A DNA stretch of 29,899 bases. It comes from RGIG1934 sp045122895. Its GTDB lineage: Bacteria; Bacillota; Clostridia; Lachnospirales; Lachnospiraceae. The position numbers were made by a program, and so were the translations under genes. The stretch lies in contig JBGVIE010000039.1 in assembly GCA_045122895.1 (NCBI GenBank), positions 1 through 29,899 on the forward strand, written 5' to 3'. Positions 16,649 through 26,031 of this stretch are shown piece after piece. The stretch's first letter is position 1, and the number at the start of each line of letters is the position of its first letter. The notes below the pieces were generated by a model that worked only from the letters and a program-made list of their open reading frames with translations, had not been told where the DNA came from and did not search any database.

Positions 16649-17494
16649 ATGATAGATTTACATGTTCATTCTACTTTCTCCGATGGATCACTAACCCCAT
16701 CGGAGTTGGTTGTTTTAGCAAACAAAATACCTTTAAAAGCAATGGCTTTGACAGACCATGACACAGTAGATGGCATAGACGAATTTTTAAATGCTGCCAA
16801 AGATACAGATCTCTTTGTTATTCCGGGCATCGAATTATCCAGTGCACTAAACGGCAAAGATGTTCACATAGTCGGATTATTTGTAAATCACAAAGACAAA
16901 GCCTTGGGTGAAAAGCTTATGACCTTTAGAAACGCAAGAAACACAAGAAATGCCAAGATGATTACTCTTATGAGGGAACACGGTTTTGATATCACACAGG
17001 ACATAGTAGATAAGCGTTTTCCTGACAGCGTAATCACAAGAGCTCATTATGCAGTTTGGATGGTTGAAAAGGGCTATGTAAAAGACAAGAACGAAGCTTT
17101 TGACAAGTATTTAAATCCCGGCTGTCCCTGCTATCTCCCAAAGAAGAACATAACTCCTATGGAAGCTATTGATACAATTCACGATGCAGGCGGGATAGCC
17201 ATAATAGCTCATCCCCTGCTCTACAAGCTTACTGACAGCGAACTTGATAATCTGGTTCGCTCATTAAAAGAATACGGGCTTGATGGCCTTGAAGCAGTTT
17301 ATTCCGCTAACAAATGGACAGATGAGAGCCGTATGAGAGCACTCGCAAAGAAATACGATTTAATACTTTCAGGCGGTTCGGATTTTCATGGAGCTGCGAA
17401 GCCTACACTTTCACTTGGAACAGGCTATGGTGATTTGAATGTACCGGATGAAATCTGTGATGAATTAAAAAAATACAAAAAAAGAGCTTTATAG
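16649..17494 (+). CDS. PHP-domain phosphoesterase (TrpH/YciV-like)
   Basis: 281 residues of the polymerase-and-histidinol-phosphatase fold. Metal-binding motifs are HVHSTFSDG (5-13), LTDHDTVDG, GIELS, IAHPLLY and SDFHG. The closest known activity is 3',5'-nucleoside bisphosphate / pAp phosphatase or a 5'-3' oligoribonucleotide exonuclease (RNase AM). The ATG is two bases after the ABC-F stop, with only a weak GACGAGG site inside the preceding gene, so coupled translation is likely. Its last codons form part of a terminator stem. Confidence 0.9.
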   Translation: MIDLHVHSTFSDGSLTPSELVVLANKIPLKAMALTDHDTVDGIDEFLNAAKDTDLFVIPGIELSSALNGKDVHIVGLFVNHKDKALGEKLMTFRNARNTRNAKMITLMREHGFDITQDIVDKRFPDSVITRAHYAVWMVEKGYVKDKNEAFDKYLNPGCPCYLPKKNITPMEAIDTIHDAGGIAIIAHPLLYKLTDSELDNLVRSLKEYGLDGLEAVYSANKWTDESRMRALAKKYDLILSGGSDFHGAAKPTLSLGTGYGDLNVPDEICDELKKYKKRAL

Positions 17495-17516
17495 ATTCAT
17501 ATCTATAAAGCTCTTT
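17481..17516. terminator. Bidirectional terminator, PHP gene / apt
   Basis: A perfect 16-bp stem (17481-17496 with 17501-17516) around the tetraloop TCAT. The T run is four bases on the plus strand and seven on the minus strand, so it is stronger for apt. The left arm includes the stop codon of the PHP gene. Confidence 0.9.
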
Positions 17517-17519
17517 TGA

Positions 17520-18044
17520 TTACTTACCTTCGTATTTGATAACAGACTCTACATTATATCCTTCAAGCTTCTCGCGCCCTTTTAGTCCCTCAAGCTCCAT
17601 AAGGAATACAATTCCTACTACCTCTCCGCCAAGTATCTCTACAAGCTTAACAATAGCTTCAATCGTACCACCTGTAGCAATCAAATCATCCACGATAACA
17701 ACCTTCTGTCCCGGCTTAATGGCATCCTTGTGAATCTCAATAGCTGCTGTACCATACTCAAGCTCATATTCCATAGAAACTGTTTCAAGAGGCAATTTGC
17801 CCTTCTTTCTAACAGGAATAAATGGCTTATGTAAATTGTAAGCTATAGGAACACCAAAAATAAATCCTCTTGATTCAGGTCCCAGTACAAGGTCAAAATC
17901 TAAATCTTTAATCTTGTCCTGCATTAAATCAACTGCCAGATGTAATCCGTCTGCATCCTGAAGTACAGAGGTAACATCTCTAAACATTATTCCCTTCTCT
18001 GGGAAATCAGGTATACATCTTACATATTCTTCTATTGGTTTCAT
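17520..18044 (-). CDS. apt: Adenine phosphoribosyltransferase
   Basis: Purine salvage: adenine plus PRPP gives AMP, in the cytosol. The 174-residue length is normal. The PRPP-binding motif VVIVDDLIATGGTI is at about 113-126, and the adenine-site segment ESRGFIFG is present near residue 58. GGAGGG lies about seven bases before the ATG. It follows recJ by 79 bases, an order (secDF, recJ, apt, then relA) conserved in many Firmicutes. Here the gene cluster ends at apt, and relA does not follow. Confidence 0.96.
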   Translation of the reverse strand: MKPIEEYVRCIPDFPEKGIMFRDVTSVLQDADGLHLAVDLMQDKIKDLDFDLVLGPESRGFIFGVPIAYNLHKPFIPVRKKGKLPLETVSMEYELEYGTAAIEIHKDAIKPGQKVVIVDDLIATGGTIEAIVKLVEILGGEVVGIVFLMELEGLKGREKLEGYNVESVIKYEGK

Positions 18045-18123
18045 TTGTAAATCCCTCCATATTTTTCTATATTCAATGACGCCTCGGCGTTATTGCCGGC
18101 GAGAATTGCCTAAGATAAGAATA

Positions 18124-19860
18124 TCACATTATTCTCGTAATAACAACTTTTACGTATCGATTACCTCTATATTCGTCGATTTCCGGATAATATGTTATAT
18201 TCATTCTAATATCATTATCCTCACCATTTAAAGCCCTACCTGTTTCATTTTCGCCAAATTTTTCACTCATCATACTAATAAAATCATCTTCTGCCATAAA
18301 AAGTGTTCCATCCATACGGTAACCACTTTCATTTTGCATGCTTATCCTGATTACATTTCTATTCTGACCAAAAATCCTGATATTTCTTATAGCGACAGCT
18401 CTCTCTGCAAAAACAGGCTTAACATTTCCCTTTCCAAAAGGCTCTAACAGTTCAAGCTCATTAATCAGGGTCTCAGTCACATAATTAAATGGCAGGGGCA
18501 CATCTATCCAAACCTTTGCCACCAGGTCATCCTCCGTAAGAGCTGACTCCCTATTAACCGCTTCTCTAAAGCTCTCGAGATTATCTTTTGGAAGTGATAA
18601 TCCTGCGGCCATCTCATGACCACCATACTTGCTAAGCAGGTCACTTACCTTATTCAGCTCCTCAAACATATTGTAACCCTCAATCGAGCGTCCTGAACCT
18701 TTAATTCCATTCTCAGCATTTGTAAGCACATATGTCGGCTTATTGTACCTCTCCCTTATTCGACCGGCTACTATTCCCGCAAGACTTTCGTGGCATTTTT
18801 CCAAAAAAATAACAAGCACTGTATCCCTCTGATAACCTTCATCGCTGTCTATCATCTCAATAGCCTTATCAACATTATCAATTGTCATCTGCTTTCTGTC
18901 ATCATTAAGCTCTTTTAACTCCATAGCCAACAGATAGGAATTAACACTATTATCTGCTAACAGTTCATAGGATTTGAGAGCTGTATCAAGTCTTCCTCCC
19001 GCATTAAGGCAGGGACCAAGAACAAATCCAACATGATAACTTGAAATCTTTTTATCATCCAGATTGTTTACTTTCTTAAGGGAGGCAATACCGGGATTTT
19101 TGGTATTAGTAAGTATATTAAGTGCATACTTTGCTATAATTCTGTTCTCATCCCTAAGGTCAACCACATCTCCTATTGTAGCTATTCCTGCAAGCTCATA
19201 AAGTCCATCCATACTCTCAGAATGATAGTTCATCTTTTCAAAAAGAGCTGTTATAACCTTTAGTGCAACAACAGCACCACATATCTCCTTAAAAGGATAT
19301 TTACAGTCCTTCTGTTTTGCATCCACAATAGCATCAGCCTCAGGCAAAACAGCAGGAACTTCATGATGGTCAGTTACCACCACCGTCATACCAAGCTCTT
19401 TTGCCCTTCGTATCGCAGGAATTGCCGCGATACCATTATCACAGGTCACTATCAAATCGATACCATCCTCATATGCTTCCTCGATTATTCTCTCATTGAT
19501 TCCATATCCGTCAATGATTCTGTCAGGCACGGCAAAACTAACAAAAGCCCCTGCCATCTCAAGTCCTTTGACCAATACATTGCCGGCACATACTCCGTCA
19601 ATATCGTAATCACCAACAACCCTTATACTCTGCTTATTATCTATAGCATTCTCTATAATAGAAACAGCTTTGTCCATATCCTTAAGAAGCCATGGAGAAT
19701 GTAATTCCCCAAGGCTTCCATTTAAATAGAGATTTATATCTTTATCTTCAATATAATCCCTGTTTCTTATTATTCTGGCTGTTATAGGTGATATATGATA
19801 TTTAGCTGCAATCGCGTTGAAATCAGCCTTTTTTGAATGGACTAACCATTTCTCTTTCAT
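18124..19860 (-). CDS. recJ: Single-stranded-DNA-specific 5'-3' exonuclease
   Basis: DHH-family nuclease of recombination and mismatch repair. The 578 residues show DYDIDG (motif I), VTCDNGIA (motif II), VVTDHHEVP (motif III, the DHH signature) and CGAVVALKV. The DHHA1 domain carries KGSGRSIEGYN and YGGHEMAAGLSL, and a C-terminal OB-like domain follows. All expected metal ligands look present. The protein is near the short end of the RecJ range. GGAGAG precedes the ATG. It starts 18 bases after the amino acid transporter ATPase and is probably on the same transcript. Confidence 0.95.
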   Translation of the reverse strand: MKEKWLVHSKKADFNAIAAKYHISPITARIIRNRDYIEDKDINLYLNGSLGELHSPWLLKDMDKAVSIIENAIDNKQSIRVVGDYDIDGVCAGNVLVKGLEMAGAFVSFAVPDRIIDGYGINERIIEEAYEDGIDLIVTCDNGIAAIPAIRRAKELGMTVVVTDHHEVPAVLPEADAIVDAKQKDCKYPFKEICGAVVALKVITALFEKMNYHSESMDGLYELAGIATIGDVVDLRDENRIIAKYALNILTNTKNPGIASLKKVNNLDDKKISSYHVGFVLGPCLNAGGRLDTALKSYELLADNSVNSYLLAMELKELNDDRKQMTIDNVDKAIEMIDSDEGYQRDTVLVIFLEKCHESLAGIVAGRIRERYNKPTYVLTNAENGIKGSGRSIEGYNMFEELNKVSDLLSKYGGHEMAAGLSLPKDNLESFREAVNRESALTEDDLVAKVWIDVPLPFNYVTETLINELELLEPFGKGNVKPVFAERAVAIRNIRIFGQNRNVIRISMQNESGYRMDGTLFMAEDDFISMMSEKFGENETGRALNGEDNDIRMNITYYPEIDEYRGNRYVKVVITRIM

Positions 19861-19878
19861 ATATCTCTCCTCATTGAA

Positions 19879-20634
19879 TTAAAACTTCTGAATAAACTGT
19901 TTTGTTCTTTCGTTCTGACTATTTTCAAATACTTCTTCCGGTGTTCCCTGTTCCACTATAACACCCTGATCCATAAAAATAACCTGATTAGCTACATTCT
20001 TTGCAAACTGCATCTCATGTGTAACTATAACCATAGTCATATTCTCATCTGCAAGACCTCTAAGCACTTTAAGAATCTCTCCCGTAAGCTCCGGATCAAG
20101 CGCTGATGTAGGTTCATCAAAGAATAAAACCTCAGGATTTAGTGCTAAAGCTCTCGCAATAGACACTCTCTGCTGTTGTCCACCTGATAGCTCACAAGGG
20201 TACGCATTTTCCTTTGTCTCTAAAGACATCTTCTTCAGTAACTCTCTCGCAGTTTGAACAGCTTCTTCCTTCGGAATACCAAGAACCTTTACCGGTGCCT
20301 CAATAATGTTCTGTAACACACTCATATGCGGAAAAAGATTAAAATTCTGAAACACAAGACCTATCTTTAATCTTATGTCTCTGAGTGTCTTCTTATCACT
20401 ATATACAGCTTTGCCTGCCTCATTAGTAGAGAACATTGTAAGTCCATCTACCAAAACACTACCTCCGTCAGCTTTTTCCAACTGATTGATACATCTTAAA
20501 AGTGTTGATTTTCCACTTCCTGACGGTCCAATAATAGCAAGCACCTCTCCTTGTGACACATCAAACGAAATATCCTTAAGTACAGACAAATCGCCAAAGC
20601 TTTTAGATATATTTTTTACTTCCAAAATTGCCAT
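19879..20634 (-). CDS. Polar amino acid ABC transporter ATPase
   Basis: 251-residue GlnQ/HisP-type ATPase with Walker A GPSGSGKST, Q-loop VFQNFNLFPHM, signature LSGGQQQR, Walker B VLFFDEPTSALD and switch VTHEM. It energises import through the adjacent permease. I took ATG 20634 (MAILEVKNIS) as the start; the in-frame TTG at 20646 overlaps the GGAG ribosome site and is unlikely. The substrate is a polar amino acid (Gln, Glu, Cys or similar), not resolvable from sequence alone. Confidence 0.93.
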   Translation of the reverse strand: MAILEVKNISKSFGDLSVLKDISFDVSQGEVLAIIGPSGSGKSTLLRCINQLEKADGGSVLVDGLTMFSTNEAGKAVYSDKKTLRDIRLKIGLVFQNFNLFPHMSVLQNIIEAPVKVLGIPKEEAVQTARELLKKMSLETKENAYPCELSGGQQQRVSIARALALNPEVLFFDEPTSALDPELTGEILKVLRGLADENMTMVIVTHEMQFAKNVANQVIFMDQGVIVEQGTPEEVFENSQNERTKQFIQKF

Positions 20635-20648
20635 ACTAATCTCCAATT

Positions 20649-21353
20649 CTACTTATAGTAGTCAAGCTTTTTCTCTATAAGTGCAAATATTCCTGTAAGT
20701 ACTATTGTTGCTGCCAAATAAAACACACCCGCAATAAACAGCGGAGTCAGAGAACTATACAACTGCATCTGCTGTTTTGCCTTCATAATAATCTCTGAAT
20801 AAGCTATTACATTTGCCAGCGAAGTATCTTTAATCAGTATGATTATCTCATTAGAACTTGCCGGCAATATTCTCTTAATTACCTGTGGTAATATTATTCT
20901 AAAAAATGTGTGCGATTTAGTCATTCCGAGACAAGCAGCAGCTTCGTACTGTCCCTTTGGAATAGCTTCAATTCCACCTCTGAATATCTCAGCAAAATAT
21001 GCAGCATAGTTAAGTGAAAATGCCACAGTCACTGCTACAAACATATAATTTGGACTCTTTATATCTACCAAATCAACAACGCTTCTCACCGGTCCCGGCA
21101 AATCTTCGCTAAGCTTAAGATAAGGAATCGCATAATAAATCGCGATAACCTGAAGCATGAGAGGTGTTCCTCTCATAATGAGAATATACAGATTTGTAAG
21201 CCATGCAACCGGCTTAAATCTACACTTTTTGAGCATAGCCACTATCATACCAAGCGGTATAGAAAAAATAACTGTCGACGCAAATAACTTTAACGTTGGA
21301 ATTGTGTATTTTAATAGAATTTGTGTAACATCTAATATCTCTTTCTGACTCAA
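20649..21353 (-). CDS. Polar amino acid ABC transporter permease
   Basis: 234-residue inner-membrane permease of the HisM/GlnP type with about five helices. It has the family N-terminal segment RGTPLMLQV and the EAA loop EAAACLGMTKSHTFFRIILP that docks on the ATPase. Only one permease gene is present, so a homodimer is likely. The start is TTG, preceded by GGAGAGAAG. It lies between the binding protein and the ATPase genes. Confidence 0.93.
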   Translation of the reverse strand: MSQKEILDVTQILLKYTIPTLKLFASTVIFSIPLGMIVAMLKKCRFKPVAWLTNLYILIMRGTPLMLQVIAIYYAIPYLKLSEDLPGPVRSVVDLVDIKSPNYMFVAVTVAFSLNYAAYFAEIFRGGIEAIPKGQYEAAACLGMTKSHTFFRIILPQVIKRILPASSNEIIILIKDTSLANVIAYSEIIMKAKQQMQLYSSLTPLFIAGVFYLAATIVLTGIFALIEKKLDYYK

Positions 21354-21381
21354 TGTTCTTCTCTCCGTATCTTATATGTTA

Positions 21382-22239
21382 TTACTTGACAGTTGTAATA
21401 TCGCTGCCAAACCATTTTGTTGAGATTTCGCCAAGCTTTCCGTCAGCTTTCATCTCACCAAGAATCTTCTGAACCTCATCTCTAAGTGCCTGGTCAGCTT
21501 TTCTGAATCCGATTGCATATTCTTCTTTTTCAAGACCTTCCTCAAGAACCTTGTAATTCTTCTGTGCTGTTGTAATCTCATAATTAGCTACAACACTGTC
21601 AAGAAATACCGCATCAACAATACCAAGCTCTAACTGCTGTAATGCCTCCACATTAGTAGCGATTGGTGTAATTGTTGCTGTAGTTCCAAGCTCTGAAGCT
21701 TCAAGAATCTCCTGCGCTGATGAACCATTCTGAACAGCAATATTTTTATTTGCAAGGTCTTCCATAGTAGCATCCTTGCTGTCACCTGTAACAACAAATA
21801 CCATCTCGTTTTCCATATATGCTTCTGATAAATTCATAGACTTCTGTCTTGATTCATTGATAGACATTCCATTCCAGATACAGTCAATCTTACCCACATT
21901 TAAGTCTTCTTCCTTTGTATCCCAGTTAATAGGCTCTTTAACTAATTCAACGCCCATTCTCTTACATACCTCTTCGGCTACATCAATATCAAAACCTACG
22001 ATTTCATCCTTTTCGTCAGTGTAACCCATTGGTTTAAAAGTAGCATCAAGACCTAGTATAAATTTACCCGAATCCTTAACCTTCTGTAATGATTCATCCT
22101 GCACAGCCCCTCCTGATGCAGTAGTTGTAGTTTCATCTTTCTTTGTATCCTTGCTTCCACATCCCGTAAAAGCTAAAGCTCCCGCTAAAGATGCACATAA
22201 CATTATTTTAGTAAAAAATTTACGCATATTATCATTCAT
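21382..22239 (-). CDS. Amino acid ABC transporter substrate-binding lipoprotein
   Basis: 285-residue family 3 solute-binding protein (SBP_bac_3) tethered outside the cell. The signal peptide ends in the lipobox FTGC (Cys27), followed by a Thr-rich linker. The ligand domain begins with LGLDATFKPMGYTDE and continues with IVGFDIDVAEEV and NGMSINESRQK, typical of polar amino acid binders. The start may be ATG 22239 or ATG 22227; GAAGGA fits the first. It is the first gene of SBP-permease-ATPase and lies between secDF and recJ. Confidence 0.92.
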   Translation of the reverse strand: MNDNMRKFFTKIMLCASLAGALAFTGCGSKDTKKDETTTTASGGAVQDESLQKVKDSGKFILGLDATFKPMGYTDEKDEIVGFDIDVAEEVCKRMGVELVKEPINWDTKEEDLNVGKIDCIWNGMSINESRQKSMNLSEAYMENEMVFVVTGDSKDATMEDLANKNIAVQNGSSAQEILEASELGTTATITPIATNVEALQQLELGIVDAVFLDSVVANYEITTAQKNYKVLEEGLEKEEYAIGFRKADQALRDEVQKILGEMKADGKLGEISTKWFGSDITTVK

Positions 22240-22266
22240 TCCTTTCCTTCGTTTACTTTAAAGTTT

Positions 22267-22296
22267 AAAAGCCCCATATTAAATTATGGGGCTTTT
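22267..22296 (-). terminator. Terminator after secDF
   Basis: Perfect 12-bp stem AAAAGCCCCATA (22267-22278) with 22285-22296 and a six-base loop, 11 bases after the secDF stop on the minus strand. T residues follow on both sides. Only 27 bases separate it from the binding-protein gene, so that gene's promoter must overlap the stem or rely on read-through. Confidence 0.8.
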
Positions 22297-22307
22297 TTAT
22301 TAGCTAA

Positions 22308-24554
22308 TTACTTTGATGACTTCTTAGATGTAGACACCTTAGACATGCTCTTCTTTGACATTACATGCCATAAAGCTCCTGTAATACATACTGATGAGTA
22401 AGCACCACATACAATACCAACCATAATTGGAAGGGCAAACTCTCTGATAGCTGTAACACCAAGAATATACAATACTGCAACCATTACAAATGTTGTAACA
22501 GATGTATAAATACTTCTTGTCAGTGTCTGAGTAATACTCTTATTAACTGTTTCCTCAAGGTCTTCATTCTTGTTAGCCGCAAGGTTTTCTCTTATTCTGT
22601 CAAAAATAACGATTGTAGCATTGATAGAATAACCTACAATTGTAAGCATACAAGCGATAAATGTTGTACCTGCTGTTGTTCTTGATACAGCGTAGAATCC
22701 TAATACAACTAATACGTCATGCACAAGGGCAAGTACGGCACTTGTAGCAAACTTGAAGTTCTTAAATCTGATCCAGATGTAAGCAAGCATACAAATCGTA
22801 GCTATAATAACAGCTATAGTAGCATTCTTCTTCATCTCTTTACCAACTGATGCACTAATATTTGATTCCTCAATACTTGATTCATCAGCACCATACTTAA
22901 CAAGTACCTCTCTCATAGCTGCTCTCTTATTAGTATCTGAGATGAAAGGAGTCTTAATAACTAATTCCTTACTTCCTCTGACCTTCTGACCCTGAATATC
23001 AGTTGAACCAATTGCTTCTGCAAGTTCAGGCTTCATCTTATCATTGAATTCTTCAATGCTGTAATCTTTGTCAAAGTTAACTGTTGTGGAGATACCACCC
23101 TTAAACTCAATACTGAAGTTAAGACTTCCCTTATCATTAACCTGATTAATTACCATAGTAGCAATACCACCAACAATTATTACGATTGATAATGCAAAGA
23201 AGATAATCTTCTTAGAGAGGAAGTTAACTGTCTTTCTCTCTTTAGTTACACCATAAAGCTTAACTGATGTACATCCCATCTTGTAAAGGGATACAACGAG
23301 TAATCTCGATACAACCATTGCAGTAAACATTGATATAATGATACCTATTGCAAGAGTCTTGGCAAACCCCTGTACAGGACCTGTACCTAACCACATAAGC
23401 ACAAGTGATGCGATAAATGTTGTAATATTACCATCCACGATAGCAGATGTAGCCTTCTTGAAACCGGTTGTGATAGCCGATTCTACATTTCTTCCTGCAC
23501 CCAACTCTTCTCTGATTCTGGCAAAAATAATTACGTTGGCATCAACAGCCATACCAATCGAGAGAATAATACCGGCGATACCAGGAAGTGTAAGTGTCAT
23601 ATTAAATGCGTTAAGAATAAGCAATTCAAGCGCTACATACATAATAAGAGCGATACTTGCTGCAAAACCAGGAACTCTGTATGCAAAAATCATAAATAAC
23701 ATTACGATAACAAGTCCAATAGCACCAGCAAAAAGTGAAGTCTTGATAGCATCCTTACCAAGCTTAGCTCCCACTACCTTAGAGCTTACTTCCTTAAGTT
23801 CAAGTGAAAGTGAACCAATTCTAATGTTAGAAGCTAAAGCTTCAGCATCCTTAAATGTATCCTGACCGTTGATAACTGCTGAACCATCACTAATTACACT
23901 TTCAACATTAGGTGCGCTTATTATTTCACCATCGTATATGATGTAGATTGGCTTGTTGAGATATTCTGTAGTAGCTTCCTTAAATGCTTCAGCACCAGCC
24001 TTGTCAAATGTAAGAGCTACAACATTTTCATTCTTTCCCCCATTCTCACTCTGCTGAATTCTGGCATCAGCATCATCAACCTGTTCACCTGTTACCCATA
24101 TCTTGAATTCCGTCTCTTCACCACCATAATTGATAGTAGTAGACTGCTCACCTTCTTCAAGAGGATCATCTTCTGACACCTCTGTTGCAAAATATAATGA
24201 ACCAGGCTTACCAATCTTTTCAAGTACTTCCTCTGCATTGTCAGCACCAGGAATATCTACTGTAATCTTGTCATCGCCTTCCTTGTAAACTGCCGCTTCG
24301 TTGCTGTAGTCATTTACTCTTAACTCCAGCTTATACATAGTATCATCAAACTCAGTTTTTGTGAAATCATTATCAACTACTTCATAAGTGATACTAACTC
24401 CACCCTTTAAGTCGAGACCAAGAATAATATTCTCGGCAGCTCCCATTTTCTGCTTCTTGCCAATACCAAAACCTGCCGTATAGCAACAACCTGCTATAAC
24501 TACCAAAGTTAAGATAAAAGCAATAATACTTTTTTTCTTACTAAACTTCATCAT
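22308..24554 (-). CDS. secDF: Protein translocase subunit SecDF (fused)
   Basis: 748-residue fusion of SecD and SecF, the proton-driven partner of SecYEG in protein export. The order is a first helix (about 8-28), LGLDLKGGVS, the periplasmic P1 head, five SecD helices with GMAVDANVIIFARIREE, then the SecF half from about 450 with FSIEFKGG and five more helices. In SecF the usual YSINDTIVIFDR motif reads YSINATIVIFDR, so the conserved Asp is Ala646; the SecD Asp is present. AGAGG precedes the ATG. It follows scfB by 40 bases, a recurrent neighbourhood for SCIFF loci. Confidence 0.96.
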   Translation of the reverse strand: MMKFSKKKSIIAFILTLVVIAGCCYTAGFGIGKKQKMGAAENIILGLDLKGGVSITYEVVDNDFTKTEFDDTMYKLELRVNDYSNEAAVYKEGDDKITVDIPGADNAEEVLEKIGKPGSLYFATEVSEDDPLEEGEQSTTINYGGEETEFKIWVTGEQVDDADARIQQSENGGKNENVVALTFDKAGAEAFKEATTEYLNKPIYIIYDGEIISAPNVESVISDGSAVINGQDTFKDAEALASNIRIGSLSLELKEVSSKVVGAKLGKDAIKTSLFAGAIGLVIVMLFMIFAYRVPGFAASIALIMYVALELLILNAFNMTLTLPGIAGIILSIGMAVDANVIIFARIREELGAGRNVESAITTGFKKATSAIVDGNITTFIASLVLMWLGTGPVQGFAKTLAIGIIISMFTAMVVSRLLVVSLYKMGCTSVKLYGVTKERKTVNFLSKKIIFFALSIVIIVGGIATMVINQVNDKGSLNFSIEFKGGISTTVNFDKDYSIEEFNDKMKPELAEAIGSTDIQGQKVRGSKELVIKTPFISDTNKRAAMREVLVKYGADESSIEESNISASVGKEMKKNATIAVIIATICMLAYIWIRFKNFKFATSAVLALVHDVLVVLGFYAVSRTTAGTTFIACMLTIVGYSINATIVIFDRIRENLAANKNEDLEETVNKSITQTLTRSIYTSVTTFVMVAVLYILGVTAIREFALPIMVGIVCGAYSSVCITGALWHVMSKKSMSKVSTSKKSSK

Positions 24555-24594
24555 TTTTTGTTCCTCTCTCCTTACATAAATACTTAAGTTAACT

Positions 24595-25947
24595 CTACGA
24601 CGATAATGCTGCTTTAATCATTATCGCACATTCTACTCTCTTTCGTTGCATTTCACATCCGATATCATAAGCATCAGTTATCGAACCATGGAACTTATAC
24701 GAATTTGCGGCACAACCACCACTACAATAGAATTTAGCAAAACAATTATTGCATTTTTCTTTCGCGTATACATTGCATAACTTAAATTCGTCACAAATAT
24801 CCGGTTTTGTGATGCCATCAAATACGTTACCCAACAGGAATTCTTCCTGTCCGACAAACTGATGACACGGATATAAGTCTCCCCAAGGTGTTACCGCTAA
24901 GTACTCTGTTCCGGAACCACATCCTGAAAGTCTCTTAGCCACACATGGACCCTGTTCTAAATCGATCATAAAGTGGAAGAAATTAAACCCTCTTCCCTCT
25001 TTTTCTCTCTTTATATATTCAACGGCTAACTTGTCATACTCTTCCATAATCTTAGGAAGATCTTCTTCCCTTATAGAGTAAAAATCATCGTCAGCTCCTA
25101 CAACAGGCTCAATTGACATCTGTTTAAATCCTAAATCTGCAAAATGAATTACATCCTGCGAGAAGTCAAGATTATCTCTTGTAAATGTTCCTCTAACATA
25201 ATAATTAGTCTGATTACGGCTGTCAGCAAGCTTCTGGAACTTAGGAACTATTAATTCATAACTTCCCTTACCATTTCTAAATGGTCTCATCTTATCATTA
25301 ACTTCCTGTCTTCCGTCAAGACTAAGAACAACATTTGCCATCTCTTTATTGAGAAATTCTGCAATTTCATCATTCAGAAGTACACCATTTGTAGTAAGTG
25401 TAAATCTAAAATTCTTGTTGTATTCTTTCTCCTTTGAGCGACCATAAGCCACAAGCTCCTTAACCACATCAAAGTTCATCAAAGGTTCGCCTCCAAAGAA
25501 GTCAACCTCCAAATTACGTCTGTTTCCTGAATTCTCAATGAGGAAATCTAACGCCTTCTTTCCAACTTCAAGACTCATAAGAGCTCGTCTTCCATGATAC
25601 TCGCCTTCCTCTGCAAAACAATACTTGCAAGCAAGGTTACAGTCATGAGCTATATGTAAACACATCGCTTTTACAACTGTCTGTCTGCTCTTAAAGTCTG
25701 TTATATACTGTCTGTAAATATCTTCAGTAAAGAGCTGCTCACTCTTCTTAAGCTCCTCTACTTCTTCAATGGCTTCTCTTATCTCACTTTCATCATAAGA
25801 GTTCTTTAATGCTTCCACAATCCTGTCTGCATCATTATCTTCATACATAGAAATAACATCATATGTCACTTCATCTACCACATGAACAGAACCACTGTTT
25901 ACATCAAGCACTATATTATAGCCATTATTTTTATAACAATGAACCAC
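24595..25947 (-). CDS. scfB: SCIFF peptide radical SAM maturase
   Basis: A 450-residue radical SAM/SPASM enzyme that forms thioether crosslinks in the SCIFF peptide (ranthipeptide class). The N-terminus YKNNGYNIVLDVNSGSVHVV is the peptide-binding RRE-like start of the family. CNLACKYC binds the SAM cluster and FGGEPL follows. The SPASM region holds the Cys residues of two auxiliary clusters (CHQF, CNNCFAKFYCSGGC). I chose the GTG at 25947; the in-frame ATG at 26028 would add 27 residues unlike the family and lies against the upstream hairpin. The substrate gene scfA is 157 bases upstream. Confidence 0.95.
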   Translation of the reverse strand: MVHCYKNNGYNIVLDVNSGSVHVVDEVTYDVISMYEDNDADRIVEALKNSYDESEIREAIEEVEELKKSEQLFTEDIYRQYITDFKSRQTVVKAMCLHIAHDCNLACKYCFAEEGEYHGRRALMSLEVGKKALDFLIENSGNRRNLEVDFFGGEPLMNFDVVKELVAYGRSKEKEYNKNFRFTLTTNGVLLNDEIAEFLNKEMANVVLSLDGRQEVNDKMRPFRNGKGSYELIVPKFQKLADSRNQTNYYVRGTFTRDNLDFSQDVIHFADLGFKQMSIEPVVGADDDFYSIREEDLPKIMEEYDKLAVEYIKREKEGRGFNFFHFMIDLEQGPCVAKRLSGCGSGTEYLAVTPWGDLYPCHQFVGQEEFLLGNVFDGITKPDICDEFKLCNVYAKEKCNNCFAKFYCSGGCAANSYKFHGSITDAYDIGCEMQRKRVECAIMIKAALSS

Positions 25948-26031
25948 CTGATACCATGCCTTTCTTTGTAAATGTTTTATCACCTTAACACTGCATTTGA
26001 CTAAAATATACAATATAGTCGTATACACACG

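Noticed and set aside
25948..26028. 27-residue N-terminal extension of the SCIFF maturase from ATG 26028
   Set aside because: The family begins at the segment encoded from GTG 25947, and ATG 26028 is four bases from the hairpin with no ribosome site.
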